The notes under the pieces: model-generated
Databases searched by the model: none
What the model was told of the DNA's origin: nothing
The model's input: the letters and a program-made list of their open reading frames with translations, nothing else
Made by a program: the position numbers and the translations under genes
Shown here: one piece after another, positions 35,061-43,762 of the stretch
Position numbering within the stretch: the first letter of the stretch is position 1
Layout: each line of letters starts with the position of its first letter
Assembly: GCF_946407605.1 (NCBI RefSeq)
Contig: NZ_CAMJOS010000017.1
Coordinates: 17,847 to 81,846, forward strand
Direction of reading: 5' to 3'
DNA from: an uncultured Prevotella sp.
GTDB lineage: Bacteria; Bacteroidota; Bacteroidia; Bacteroidales; Bacteroidaceae
DNA: 64,000 bases

Positions 35061-36011
35061 ATGAAAAGAATCCTGACAATTGTGGCGCTGATGTGCGCCG
35101 TGACATTCCAGATGAATGCCCAAATGACTGTAGAACAAGCGTTGAAGTCAGCAGAGCAGAAAGCCAAACAGGCCGACAAGAACCCTAAGAACGGCAAGAA
35201 ACAGTACGAGGCTGCGATGATGTTCATCAACGATGAGCTGGGGGAGAAGAAGGATTACGACCGCGCCCTGACCTACGCCAACCGCGCGCTGAAGATTGCC
35301 CGCGAGCACCCTGCCCCTCAAGATACTTTGCAGGGCCTAACCTACATGGCACTTGGTATGATTTATTTAGGTAAAGAGGAGTATGAGAATGCCAACGATT
35401 TCTTTGAGATGTCGGTAGATGCCTTTGAGGTGGAACTGGGACGTGACGACCCCGTGACCAACGGCACCAAACTTGTCTATGCCGTAATGATGATGGGCCC
35501 GCAGCCCGTCCGTGGCTTCACCAAGGTTCAGGAGGCCATGTTTGACAATAGCATCGCACCAAATAACAAGCGCATCAATAACATGGATGAAGCCAATATT
35601 CTACTGGAGTCGGCTTTGGAGATGCTTATTGCCGAACGGACCAAATACTTCCGCTATGCCCTGCCGCTGATTTTCATCGACGGAAAACGTTACTTCATCG
35701 TGCAGACATCCGACTGGAACATGGAACGTCCCCTCGTGGGATGGAAGGTGCCGAGTCTCATGCGTACCAAAGAAGAAAACGATGCTTTCGAGGGCAATGA
35801 AACCATTATCTGCGATGATGACTTCCAGTTCACCGTCATGTCAGACGAGGAGAGGGAAAAACGACCGATGACCTTCAATTTCGGTCATAGGATAAAGGAC
35901 CCACGCAAATTGTCGACCAACGAAGGCGATAGCCGCATCTGGTTCTTTAATCCTGCTGCCTACAATAACCTCCTCGCCAAATTCCGTGAATACAAGGCTG
36001 CGAACAAATAA
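35061..36011 (+). CDS. Secreted TPR protein
   Basis: The 316-residue protein has a signal peptide ending near FQMNAQ (residue 19). A TPR-like helical region spans residues about 25-130 (YDRALTYANRALKIAREH, GLTYMALGMIYLGKEEYENA), and a C-terminal alpha/beta region of unknown fold carries YFIVQTSDW and FNFGHRIKDPRK. ATG 35061 is preferred over an in-frame ATG at 35034 because it begins the signal peptide directly. It is the first gene behind a GAGACT promoter and lies 13 bp before the SpoIIE phosphatase, so it is probably its periplasmic partner or sensor. No enzyme motif is visible. Confidence 0.8.
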   Translation: MKRILTIVALMCAVTFQMNAQMTVEQALKSAEQKAKQADKNPKNGKKQYEAAMMFINDELGEKKDYDRALTYANRALKIAREHPAPQDTLQGLTYMALGMIYLGKEEYENANDFFEMSVDAFEVELGRDDPVTNGTKLVYAVMMMGPQPVRGFTKVQEAMFDNSIAPNNKRINNMDEANILLESALEMLIAERTKYFRYALPLIFIDGKRYFIVQTSDWNMERPLVGWKVPSLMRTKEENDAFEGNETIICDDDFQFTVMSDEEREKRPMTFNFGHRIKDPRKLSTNEGDSRIWFFNPAAYNNLLAKFREYKAANK

Positions 36012-36024
36012 ATTATTTTAGACA

Positions 36025-38109
36025 ATGAAAAAACATCTCATCCTATTGCTGGCCGTAGCGGCAGTGCTGACCGCGATGCTATCATGCGGGCAGGGACAGC
36101 AAAGCGCCGAAAAGCAGTCTGAGGCCGACAGTCTTCTCGTTGCGGTCTGGAACGCTGGGGATTATGAACGTGTCATTGTCATTGCTGACAGTCTGGATCA
36201 GACGGGCGACATCTCACCGATGAAGTCGGCATATTATCAGGGGGGAGCCTATGCAATGCAGAACCACTTGCGACATGCTGAGGAAGTACTGAAACCCGTC
36301 AAGGACATGACGCCTACGACTTCCCAGGATAGCGCCTGTTACATTGATTGTTTATGTATAATGGCAGGGATATATAATGTACGAGATGATTACGAAGGTG
36401 TGTTGCGGATTGCGCTTCCTCTGCTTGAGAAGATGAATGGCGCAGAGGATAAGAAAAACCATAGTTTTGGACTTCTGACACAAAATGTCGCCATGGCCCA
36501 ATTATCGCTCGGAATGAAGGAAGATGCAGCCAAGTCGTTTGATATGAGTTACAACAGTTTGCGGGAGAGATGTGCTTCAAATCCTACATGGGGGACACTC
36601 TTTGACCTTTTCATTCGCACCTATAATACATTTGGCTGTTATTCGGGAATAGAGGATTATGAGGGTGCAATGAAGTGGTGTCACCGTCAGGATTCCGTCC
36701 TCGCCATCCTTTCGGAGCGGGATTCCGTGCCGGCATCCTCGTTGGATGAATGTATTGCATTAAACTGTTTTTCCCATGCTGACTTGGCAATTGGTCAGAA
36801 TTACCTGACAGAAGGTAATCGTGCCATCGATGATTATAAGAAAACTGAATTTTCAAAGACCCTTATGGGTCAGCTAGAATGTGCAAGACTTCTGCTTAAA
36901 GCCAAACGTTACGCTGAGGCTGCCGATGCCTTCGCTATAATGGACCAATACCTTGCAGAAACTGCAAGGGAACTGTCACTCGACAACATCTCTCATTTCT
37001 ATGGAGAAAAGTACGAGGCAAACTACAAGGCGGGCCGTCGTGATTCGGCTCTGGCCGTAGCGGCATACATCGTTGAAAACCTTGACTCGGCCATCAAGAA
37101 GGAAAAGAACAATGCCGCTGCCGAGTTAGCCACCGTCTATCAGACGCAGCAGAAGGATGCCGAGATAGCCCAGCAGCAGATATCGCTCTCCCGCCAAAGG
37201 TGGATAGGCACACTGGCGGCACTGGTACTGCTCACCACCTTCTTTATTATTTATACGCTCCATCGTCGTCGTGCCCAGAAGCGTCTTGCCGCTGCCCACC
37301 AGCAGTTGGAGACGGCGCACGAGAATTTGGAGACCGCCCACACGGAACTCCAGACAGCCTACGACCAACTAGAGGAGACGACTACCGCCAAGGAGCGCAT
37401 CGAGAGCGAACTGCGCATCGCCCGCAACATCCAGATGTCGATGGTGCCGGGTGTGTTCCCTGAGCGCAAAGGTCTTGATATGTATGCGGAGATGACACCC
37501 GCCAAGGAGGTGGGTGGTGACCTCTACGGCTATGTCCTTCAGGGTGACATGCTCTACTTCTGCGTGGGCGACGTCTCGGGCAAGGGTGTTCCCGCCTCGC
37601 TCTTCATGGCACAGTCGGCCCGCCTCTTCCGCACCCTCGCCGCCGAGGGAATGATGCCAGCCGACATTGCCACACGCATGAACAATGAATTGGTAGAAGG
37701 CAACGACAGCTTTATGTTCGTCACCATGTTCATCGGTTTGCTACATCTCGACACAGGTCGCCTCGACTTCTGCAACTGCGGCCACAATGCGCCTGTGTAT
37801 GACGGTCAGTTCTTGAAGATGCAGTATGTTAATCAGATGATTGGTGTGTTGGAGGGCGCTCCCTTCTATGGCGAAAGTATTGAAGATATCCGCAATCATC
37901 AACTGCTCGTCTATACCGACGGCCTGAACGAGGCCGAGAACACCCAGCACGAACTCCTGGGCGATGACCGCCTGTTGGAGTTGATGGCCGACGCACAGTC
38001 GCTCGACTCCCACCAGCTGATCGGCATGATGAAGGAGGCTGTGGAACAGCACCGCAACGGAGCCGAGCCCAGCGACGACCTGACCCTTATGTACTTGAAA
38101 CTTCAATAA
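36025..38109 (+). CDS. TPR lipoprotein with SpoIIE-type phosphatase domain
   Basis: The 694-residue protein starts with a lipoprotein-like signal (MLSCGQGQ, Cys21). TPR-type helices follow to about residue 385, then a membrane helix (GTLAALVLLTTFFIIY, near 394-410), a heptad-rich coiled coil (AHQQLETAHENLETAHTELQ) and a PP2C/SpoIIE phosphatase domain from about residue 465. Metal-binding Asp residues are visible in KEVGGDLYGY, FCVGDVSGKGVPA and SDDLTLMYL. Such domains dephosphorylate anti-sigma-factor antagonists in partner-switching systems, yet no antagonist or anti-sigma kinase is nearby. The sensor layout matches that of the neighbouring TPR-AraC proteins, with the output swapped for a phosphatase. 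An M13 peptidase follows. Confidence 0.88.
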   Translation: MKKHLILLLAVAAVLTAMLSCGQGQQSAEKQSEADSLLVAVWNAGDYERVIVIADSLDQTGDISPMKSAYYQGGAYAMQNHLRHAEEVLKPVKDMTPTTSQDSACYIDCLCIMAGIYNVRDDYEGVLRIALPLLEKMNGAEDKKNHSFGLLTQNVAMAQLSLGMKEDAAKSFDMSYNSLRERCASNPTWGTLFDLFIRTYNTFGCYSGIEDYEGAMKWCHRQDSVLAILSERDSVPASSLDECIALNCFSHADLAIGQNYLTEGNRAIDDYKKTEFSKTLMGQLECARLLLKAKRYAEAADAFAIMDQYLAETARELSLDNISHFYGEKYEANYKAGRRDSALAVAAYIVENLDSAIKKEKNNAAAELATVYQTQQKDAEIAQQQISLSRQRWIGTLAALVLLTTFFIIYTLHRRRAQKRLAAAHQQLETAHENLETAHTELQTAYDQLEETTTAKERIESELRIARNIQMSMVPGVFPERKGLDMYAEMTPAKEVGGDLYGYVLQGDMLYFCVGDVSGKGVPASLFMAQSARLFRTLAAEGMMPADIATRMNNELVEGNDSFMFVTMFIGLLHLDTGRLDFCNCGHNAPVYDGQFLKMQYVNQMIGVLEGAPFYGESIEDIRNHQLLVYTDGLNEAENTQHELLGDDRLLELMADAQSLDSHQLIGMMKEAVEQHRNGAEPSDDLTLMYLKLQ

Positions 38110-38161
38110 ACAATAAATACAGCAACGACAGTTCACAAAAATAAATTGTAATACTAAGAGA

Positions 38162-40159
38162 ATGAAAAAATTTTTGATGGCAACAGCGGCCATAACGCTG
38201 ATGATGACAATGACGGTGCTGACGTCCTGCACCAGTGACAACGATGACAACCCAGTGGTGGTGACTGATGACAAGCCATTCACCTACGATAGTGAGATTG
38301 ATAATACGGTGCGACCGGGCGACAACTTCTATCGCTACGCCCTTGGTAAGTGGCTTGACAGTGACGACCCTGCGCCCTCTCTCTTCCAGCAAATACGTGA
38401 GAATAATCAGGCACTTCTCGTCAAGACGCTGACCACCGGCAACGACCCCTTGTTGGTGCGGCTGCGCAGTTTGGTCGATGATGCTATGTCGGACGACAGC
38501 CGCAGCGCAGCCCTGCTCAAAGAGCGTTTGCAGATGCTGGAGCAGATAGAGACTGCCGACCAACTGTATGATGCCTTTGCTAAGTTGCATCAGTTGGGCT
38601 ATAGTCCGCTGGCTCGTCTGGCACCATATGTCAGTAATAGTACTGGAAAGAACATTATAAACATAATGCTTACTGGCGCAAAGACGGCGGAGATGGATAC
38701 CGTGATGGGGAAGAATGAAGTACAACGGTTGCCCGAGAAAGTGTTATCCTACTGCCAGGCACTGCGTCACTTTGACTATTCTGAAGAGCGCATTGCCCAA
38801 ATCAGCGAGAATGCCACGAAGGTGGAAACGATGGAGATGCAGGTTTTCTCTATAATCGTCAACTTAGAGCTTCTGAATCGCCCACAACTCGCTGCAACCA
38901 GAGGGAACGATGAAGATGAGTCAATGAATGCCAAGATAAAAGTGGGGGCACTGATGGGTATTGACGAGGGAGATATCAGAGAAGGAAGAGTCTTACCCTT
39001 GCCTATGAACTGTATCACTCTGTTTGCAAGTGCTAGTCAGCAGCCGGAACTGGTTCCACTCTTCCGTGACTATATGATATATAATGTTATCAGTCAAGAT
39101 GCCTTCTGCGTTCCCAAACTGACCGGACAGACCAATCGCCTTACCATCCTGAACAACCTGCTTCACTACAATAAATACTATAAGTACCGCATCCTGACAG
39201 AAGCGTGTGGCTACGAGAATATCTACAAACACCAGTGTCTGGACATTCTGGAGAAGATGCGCCAGGTGTTCATTCAGCGCGTTGAAAACCTAGACTGGAT
39301 GAGCGCTTCCACGAAGGCCGAAGCCCGTCATAAGGCTGAAGCCATGAAGTTCTACGTTGGCTATCCCGATAAGTGGAACAATGACCTGACGCCCGAGGCC
39401 GACGGCGACTGTCTGCTGGCAGCAGCCACCCAGCTGCGTCAGCACTCGGTAGCTGTTGCCAAGAAGATGATAGGCAGAAATCTTGATGACATTGGCTGGG
39501 ACTACTTTGCTACAAGTTCACAGTTCATCTTAGACAATGCGTCCTATTTACGACCAGGCAACTCCTTGATAATCCTGCCTTCGTGGATTACTCGTCCCCG
39601 CTTCGACAGCCAGTTGAGTGAGGCCATCATTTATGCCACCTCCACCTGCTTCGGTCACGAGTTCTGCCACGGTTTCGATGATGGTGGCTCTGGGTTTGAT
39701 GCCGACGGAAAACTACGCGACTGGTGGGCACCGGCCGACAAGCAGGCTTTCCATGAGAAGCAGAATGCCTTGGTTGAACTCTTCAACCAAATGGAGGACT
39801 ATCCGGGACAGCCCGGCGACGGTGCGCTGACACTCAATGAGAACATGGCCGACTATGGTGGTGTGGAGCTTGCCTTGGAATGCTATAAGCAGCGACTGGC
39901 AGAGCAGGGCTTCAGCGGTGAGCAGTTCGACGAGCAAATCAAGAAGTTCTTCCTGGCCTACGCACAGCTTTATAAGGATGACTATGAGCGATCGCCCGAA
40001 AAACTGAAGGAGATGCACGACAAGAGAGACATCCACTCTCTACACCACAACCGCATCAACGGCATGATGCGCCTGCAAGCCGACTGGTACCGCCTCTACG
40101 ACGTTCAGCCGACGGACAAACTGTACCTCAAGCCTGAAGACCGCGTGAAGATTTGGTAA
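38162..40159 (+). CDS. M13-family metallopeptidase lipoprotein
   Basis: The 665-residue lipoprotein (lipobox VLTSC, then TSDNDDN) is a neprilysin-like zinc peptidase exposed in the envelope. It opens with the family motif TVRPGDNFYRYALGKW. The zinc site is HEFCH at residues 499-503, with the third ligand in NENMADYGG and the closing substrate-site Arg/His region near DKRDIHSLHHNRING. M13 enzymes cleave short peptides of up to about 40 residues, so signalling or bacteriocin peptides are possible substrates. It is the third gene behind promoter copy A. A remnant of a VanZ gene lies just after its stop codon. Confidence 0.92.
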   Translation: MKKFLMATAAITLMMTMTVLTSCTSDNDDNPVVVTDDKPFTYDSEIDNTVRPGDNFYRYALGKWLDSDDPAPSLFQQIRENNQALLVKTLTTGNDPLLVRLRSLVDDAMSDDSRSAALLKERLQMLEQIETADQLYDAFAKLHQLGYSPLARLAPYVSNSTGKNIINIMLTGAKTAEMDTVMGKNEVQRLPEKVLSYCQALRHFDYSEERIAQISENATKVETMEMQVFSIIVNLELLNRPQLAATRGNDEDESMNAKIKVGALMGIDEGDIREGRVLPLPMNCITLFASASQQPELVPLFRDYMIYNVISQDAFCVPKLTGQTNRLTILNNLLHYNKYYKYRILTEACGYENIYKHQCLDILEKMRQVFIQRVENLDWMSASTKAEARHKAEAMKFYVGYPDKWNNDLTPEADGDCLLAAATQLRQHSVAVAKKMIGRNLDDIGWDYFATSSQFILDNASYLRPGNSLIILPSWITRPRFDSQLSEAIIYATSTCFGHEFCHGFDDGGSGFDADGKLRDWWAPADKQAFHEKQNALVELFNQMEDYPGQPGDGALTLNENMADYGGVELALECYKQRLAEQGFSGEQFDEQIKKFFLAYAQLYKDDYERSPEKLKEMHDKRDIHSLHHNRINGMMRLQADWYRLYDVQPTDKLYLKPEDRVKIW

Positions 40160-40164
40160 CCAAT

Positions 40165-40275
40165 ATGGAAGGTAAAAAAGTAAAAAATCTGGTTCATGCC
40201 GCCGATACCGTAGGTTGCACCCTCGCCGTCGCCATCGGGTTGTTGGCAAAAATGAGAAAGATAAAGTGGAAATAA
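40165..40275 (+). pseudogene. Remnant of a VanZ gene 3' end
   Basis: A frame from ATG 40165 to TAA 40275 encodes 36 residues whose last 27 match the end of the VanZ domain at 32767: AADTVGCTLAVAIGLLAKMR here against AADAVGCTLAIVIGLLAKIR there. The upstream three quarters of VanZ are missing. The remnant ends in KIKWK and a stop exactly where the fused gene continues into its lipobox region. It shows that an unfused VanZ gene once lay here and marks the left edge of the duplicated promoter module. Confidence 0.7.
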
Positions 40276-40306
40276 CAAAAAACGCCCATTTCATCGAAAT
40301 AGTTTT

Positions 40307-40337
40307 AGCCTGGCAATTTCTGCCAGGCTTACTTTTT
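40307..40337 (+). terminator. Intrinsic terminator (module copy B)
   Basis: AGCCTGGCA and TGCCAGGCT form a perfect 9 bp stem with the loop ATTTC, followed by a T-rich tract. It separates the M13 gene at 38162 from the next promoter. Confidence 0.85.
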
Positions 40338-40345
40338 CACGTTTT

Positions 40346-40400
40346 GAGACTTTATTTTCCTACCGTGGGACTGTTGTTTCCTGGAAACAGCCTAATTTTG
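40346..40400 (+). promoter_or_regulatory. GAGACT operator-promoter, copy B
   Basis: GAGACT at 40346 and GGGACT at 40367 are 21 bp apart, and TAATTTTG at 40393-40400 starts 26 bp after the second. TTTCC follows each half-site at a similar distance, so the repeated unit is longer than 6 bp. Transcription would begin near 40406. Confidence 0.75.
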
Positions 40401-40425
40401 CACACAAATAATGTGTGCGAAGCTT

Positions 40426-40608
40426 ATGGATATGACACTTATCTTCACAGTTGCGTTGGCCGCCGCCTTCATCGTGGTGGTGCTGGTGCTCGTGGCCATC
40501 ATCATATACCAGCGTTGGCGTATTGGCGACCAAAACGTTTTCATCGAGCGCTTCATCCGTCAGAACGAAGAGCAGCGTCAGAAGATGCGTAAAGCAGGAA
40601 TACTATAA
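40426..40608 (+). CDS. 60-residue single-TM protein (copy 1)
   Basis: The product has one strong membrane helix (LIFTVALAAAFIVVVLVLVA) and a short charged tail (FIERFIRQNEEQRQKMRKAG). It is identical to the protein at 54125. An in-frame ATG at 40411 would leave a leader of only about 5 nt after the predicted start of transcription, so ATG 40426 is preferred. Both copies sit directly between a GAGACT promoter and a secreted protease. A membrane-anchored accessory or regulatory peptide is possible; I do not recognise a family. Confidence 0.7.
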   Translation: MDMTLIFTVALAAAFIVVVLVLVAIIIYQRWRIGDQNVFIERFIRQNEEQRQKMRKAGIL

Positions 40609-40638
40609 TAAATTATAACCATAAAATTAAATATAACA

Positions 40639-42693
40639 ATGCGAAAGTATTTCTTTCTGATGACAGTGGCCATTGTGGCGCTGGGCTTCACGGCTTGCTC
40701 TGACAATGACGACAATTCCACGCAGCAGGGGCAGCAGACGTCGGGCATCGACATGTCGGACCTCGACACATCCGTCCGTCCTGGCGATGACTTCTATCAG
40801 TATGCCTGCGGCGGCTGGATAAAAAACAACCCTCTTCCGGCAGCCTATTCGCGCTACGGCAAACTAGAACAGTTGTTAGAGAACAACCAGGTGCGCCTCA
40901 AGGCCATCTTCGATGACCTGCAGACAGGCAGTTTTGCCGACGGCTCCACGGAACAGAAGCTGGCCGACCTCTACCGCATGGCCATGGACAGTCAGCGCCG
41001 CAACGAGCAGGGCGTGGAGCCGCTGATGGGCATCATCAGACAGATGGAGCAGACCACCACGGTGGAGCAGCTGTTCCAGATACACCTGCAACTGATACCG
41101 GAGAACTTCTACGTATTCCTCGCTACCTATTTTGCTGCCGACGAGAAGAACGCCACGCAGTATATACTGAAGGTGAAACAGAGCGGCATTGGGATGGGGC
41201 AGAAAGAGTACTACCTCGACACCACCACCGCCGACATCCGCGAGGCCTACCAACAGACCATCGTCAAGATGTTCCGGCACCTTGGATTCACCGAGCAAGA
41301 GGCCTCGCAGAAGATGGCGAACGTCATGCATATGGAGACAGAACTGGCCAAGGTGAGCCGCTCGCAGACCGAACTGCGCGACCCCGAGGCCAACTACAAC
41401 AAGATGTCGCTGGCTCAGTTTAATGCCGCCTATCCCCATGTCCAGCTGGAGAAACTGATGAGCGCCATGAACGTCCCGTCGGATTGCATTCAGCAACTTG
41501 TGGTGTGTCAGCCCGACTTCTGTGCCGGTGTAGAACAGTTGATGGCAACGATGACTGCCGACGAGTACCGCGACTACATGGAGTGGACGGAAATCAGACA
41601 ATACGCCGAATACCTGGACGACGCCACGGAGGCCATCTTCTTCGACTTCTACGGGCGCGTGATGTCGGGCCGTCAGCAGGACTATCCCCTGTGGCAGCGC
41701 GTCTCGACGCAGATGGACGCACTGCTGGGCGAGGCTATAGGCAAGTTGTATGTCGAGAAGTACTTCCCTGCCGCCGCCAAGGAGCGTATGCTTAAGTTAG
41801 TCAGCAACCTGCAGGTGGCCCTGGCACAACGCATCGACGCACAGGACTGGATGAGCGCTGCCACCAAAGCGACAGCCAAGGAGAAGCTCGACGCCTTCAT
41901 CGTGAAGGTGGGCTACCCCGATAAGTGGACCGACATGAGCGCCTTACACATCGATAACAGCAAGTCGTATGTGGAGAACGCCGCCCAGTGTACCCGCTTC
42001 TGGAATGCTGAGAATGTCAAGCGCCGTGCAGGCAAGTCCGTGGACCCCACTCGATGGGGAGTGAATCCACAGACTGTCAATGCCTACTATGAACCTACTA
42101 CCAACGAGATATGCTTCCCGGCCGGCATCCTGCAGCCGCCCTTCTTCGACATGGAGGCCGATGATGTCGTCAACTACGGTACCATCGGCGTGGTTATCGG
42201 CCACGAGATGACCCACGGCTTCGACGACCAGGGGCGTCTCTACGACAAGGACGGTAACTTACACGACTGGTGGGCACCCGAAGATGCCGCGAAGTTCAAG
42301 GAGAAGGCCGACATGTTTGCCGACTTCTTCGACGCCATCGAGTTGCTGCCGGGTCTGCACGCCAACGGACGCATGACGCTGGGTGAGAATCTGGCCGACC
42401 ACGGCGGTCTGCAGGTGGCATGGACGGCCTACCACAATGCCGTCGAGACACCGCCCGTCACCGTCGACGGATTCACTGCCGACCAGCGTTTCTTCCTGTC
42501 ATACGCCGGCATCTGGGCACAAAACATCACCGACGCTGAGTTGCGCCGCCGCACCACCGGCGACGTCCACTCCCAGGGCCGCTGGCGCGTCAACGGTGCC
42601 CTGCCTCATGTTGACGCTTGGCACGAGGCCTTCGGCATCAAGGAAGGCGACAAACTCTTCATCCCCAAGGAGAAGCGGTTACAATTATGGTAA
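40639..42693 (+). CDS. M13-family metallopeptidase lipoprotein
   Basis: This 684-residue lipoprotein (lipobox GFTAC, then SDNDDNS) is a second neprilysin-like zinc peptidase. Its family opening is TSVRPGDDFYQYACGGWIKN. The zinc motif HEMTH is at residues 522-526, with GENLADHGG carrying the Glu ligand and a C-terminal DVHSQGRWRVNGALPHVD. It is closer to canonical M13 enzymes than the gene at 38162 (HEFCH). Its signal-peptide coding region is shared with the C11 peptidase at 54338, although the catalytic domains are unrelated. It follows the small membrane protein by 30 bp and is followed by a small secreted protein. Confidence 0.94.
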   Translation: MRKYFFLMTVAIVALGFTACSDNDDNSTQQGQQTSGIDMSDLDTSVRPGDDFYQYACGGWIKNNPLPAAYSRYGKLEQLLENNQVRLKAIFDDLQTGSFADGSTEQKLADLYRMAMDSQRRNEQGVEPLMGIIRQMEQTTTVEQLFQIHLQLIPENFYVFLATYFAADEKNATQYILKVKQSGIGMGQKEYYLDTTTADIREAYQQTIVKMFRHLGFTEQEASQKMANVMHMETELAKVSRSQTELRDPEANYNKMSLAQFNAAYPHVQLEKLMSAMNVPSDCIQQLVVCQPDFCAGVEQLMATMTADEYRDYMEWTEIRQYAEYLDDATEAIFFDFYGRVMSGRQQDYPLWQRVSTQMDALLGEAIGKLYVEKYFPAAAKERMLKLVSNLQVALAQRIDAQDWMSAATKATAKEKLDAFIVKVGYPDKWTDMSALHIDNSKSYVENAAQCTRFWNAENVKRRAGKSVDPTRWGVNPQTVNAYYEPTTNEICFPAGILQPPFFDMEADDVVNYGTIGVVIGHEMTHGFDDQGRLYDKDGNLHDWWAPEDAAKFKEKADMFADFFDAIELLPGLHANGRMTLGENLADHGGLQVAWTAYHNAVETPPVTVDGFTADQRFFLSYAGIWAQNITDAELRRRTTGDVHSQGRWRVNGALPHVDAWHEAFGIKEGDKLFIPKEKRLQLW

Positions 42694-42712
42694 GTATCAT
42701 TTTTAAAACATA

Positions 42713-43126
42713 ATGCGTATGGAATTGAGAAAAGCAGGAATACTGTTGCTCACGGTCTTCTTTTGTTGCACAATGGCGATGGCACAGACAACCCCAGCCG
42801 TCTCATGGAAGTATTCAGACCACTTTCCTATGCTTCCGCCATTGACCGTTGATTTTGATATGAGCTTGTGTCACCATTCCCAGCCGAACCTGATGCAGAT
42901 GTCCTTTGACAATAAGCAGGATAAGGATACCTCCAATAGCCAATCAATCATGTTTCGTCATAAGGAAAAGAAATTGACGTCTCAATATCATTACGAGTCA
43001 CGCCCTGATTACTCGAAAAAGGTTGATAACCTTGGGTGGGCCCGCGACTGGATTGTAAGAGATAGAAGAAAGAAAGAGGGGATACCCTTGCAGCCGCTGC
43101 CGCCTCCTTTCATGAGAAACAGATAA
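42713..43126 (+). CDS. Small secreted protein, hypothetical
   Basis: The 137-residue protein has a signal peptide with FFCCTMAMAQ near residues 17-26 and a polar, basic mature part rich in His, Lys and Arg that ends in LQPLPPPFMRNR. I recognise no domain. Its signal region (RKAGILLLTVFFCCTM) resembles that of the protein at 56165 (GRTVLTFFFCCAM). Both genes follow a module protease, so they occupy equivalent positions in the two cassettes. It begins 19 bp after the M13 stop codon. Confidence 0.65.
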   Translation: MRMELRKAGILLLTVFFCCTMAMAQTTPAVSWKYSDHFPMLPPLTVDFDMSLCHHSQPNLMQMSFDNKQDKDTSNSQSIMFRHKEKKLTSQYHYESRPDYSKKVDNLGWARDWIVRDRRKKEGIPLQPLPPPFMRNR

Positions 43127-43136
43127 AAACGAAAAA

Positions 43137-43156
43137 ATCTGTGGTATCTGTGTGAC
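43137..43156 (+). repeat. atctgtg mini-repeat
   Basis: atctgtgg-tatctgtgtgac belongs to the same short repeat family as 61989-62018 (inverted) and 62124-62152. It lies just after the stop codon of the small secreted protein. Confidence 0.5.
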
Positions 43157-43189
43157 ATTATAAAAAAGTAAAAAGGAATAGAAATCGTG

Positions 43190-43282
43190 GGGTCGGAGAA
43201 TCTCCGACCCTTATGATTTTCGTTCATCGATGAACGCATATAGTGTTATACCCCCTATATGTACATACATTGTAGGGGGTAT
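43190..43282. repeat. Three consecutive palindromes
   Basis: GGGTCGGAG/CTCCGACCC (43190-43210) looks like a terminator stem. CGTTCATCGATGAACG (43221-43236) is a perfect 16-base palindrome. ATACCCCCTA (43248-43257) pairs with TAGGGGGTAT (43273-43282). The last one ends 17 bp before the -7 box at 43300 and could be an operator. Confidence 0.65.
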
Positions 43283-43299
43283 TTGTTTCTGCTTTTTCG

Positions 43300-43307
43300 T
43301 AACTTTG
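43300..43307 (+). promoter_or_regulatory. -7 element before a 39-residue ORF
   Basis: TAacTTTG lies 31 bp before ATG 43339. The palindrome at 43248-43282 covers the region where a -33 box would sit. Confidence 0.5.
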
Positions 43308-43338
43308 CGCTCAAAAGTTTAACCAATGAAATGAAGTT

Positions 43339-43458
43339 ATGAATGAGAATGTGATGAGCCAGTTGGATGCGGAACTGGAGCAGGCCGTCAACGAGCGTAT
43401 CATCGTGAAGTCCTATGACAAGGTAGGACATGTCATCTATACACCGGCGCCCTTCTGA
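43339..43458 (+). CDS. 39-residue peptide, hypothetical
   Basis: The frame begins MNENVMSQLDAELEQAVNER and ends in VIYTPAPF. It has no signal peptide and no membrane helix. A promoter at 43300 and a normal spacing to the ATG support expression. The first half is an acidic amphipathic helix. No family is recognised. Confidence 0.45.
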   Translation: MNENVMSQLDAELEQAVNERIIVKSYDKVGHVIYTPAPF

Positions 43459-43478
43459 AACCCCACTTCCCTCTTATA

Positions 43479-43516
43479 TTTCCGTTCCCCTTTAGGGGGA
43501 ACTCCAATATAGAGGG
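43479..43516. repeat. Palindrome related to 349-397
   Basis: CCCTCttATATT...GTTCCCC and GGGGAAC...AATATaGAGGG form a long hairpin around TTTA. It is a diverged relative of the palindrome beside inverted-repeat copy 1 and may act here as a terminator for the 39-residue ORF. Confidence 0.55.
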
Positions 43517-43550
43517 AGGGTTTCCTCAGGGAAGCAAAAATCAACAAGCA

Positions 43551-43670
43551 ATGAAGCTCAACGAAATCCTATCACCATCTATCAGACAAGTGCTGCGCCC
43601 CAACCATATAGTACCACCATGTGCTGTTGAGTGGCTATCAGTGAACTATGGAATTAGAATAGATGACTGA
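43551..43670 (+). CDS. 39-residue ORF, doubtful
   Basis: A frame starts MKLNEILSPSIRQVLRPNHI and ends in NYGIRIDD. It has no promoter of its own, no signal and no recognised family. It is listed because it is one of the few open frames in a 1 kb region without larger genes. Directly after it lies a G-rich tract of units like gatggggaa (43671-43718). Confidence 0.25.
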   Translation: MKLNEILSPSIRQVLRPNHIVPPCAVEWLSVNYGIRIDD

Positions 43671-43762
43671 CGATGGGAAATAATGGGGAAAGATGGGGAA
43701 GAACGGGGAAGGATGGGAAAACGTCCTTCGCGATTGTTGTACCTTTGTACTCGTTAAGGCAA

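Larger units (their letters stand above)
40270..40717 (+). repeat. Promoter / small TM gene module, copy 1
   Basis: Positions 40283-40626 are identical to 53982-54325 (constant offset of 13699) over 344 bases. Similarity continues through the first ~25 codons of the protease gene that follows, and then ends. The block carries a terminator, two operator half-sites, a promoter and the 60-residue membrane protein. Confidence 0.9.

Noticed and set aside
36025..38109. Hybrid two-component sensor kinase
   Set aside because: The coiled coil after the membrane helix first suggested a kinase, but the output domain has PP2C/SpoIIE Asp motifs and no His-box or ATP-binding motifs.
40411..40608. ATG 40411 as the start of the small membrane protein
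   Set aside because: It lies about 5 nt after the predicted start of transcription; ATG 40426 gives a membrane helix directly at the N-terminus.
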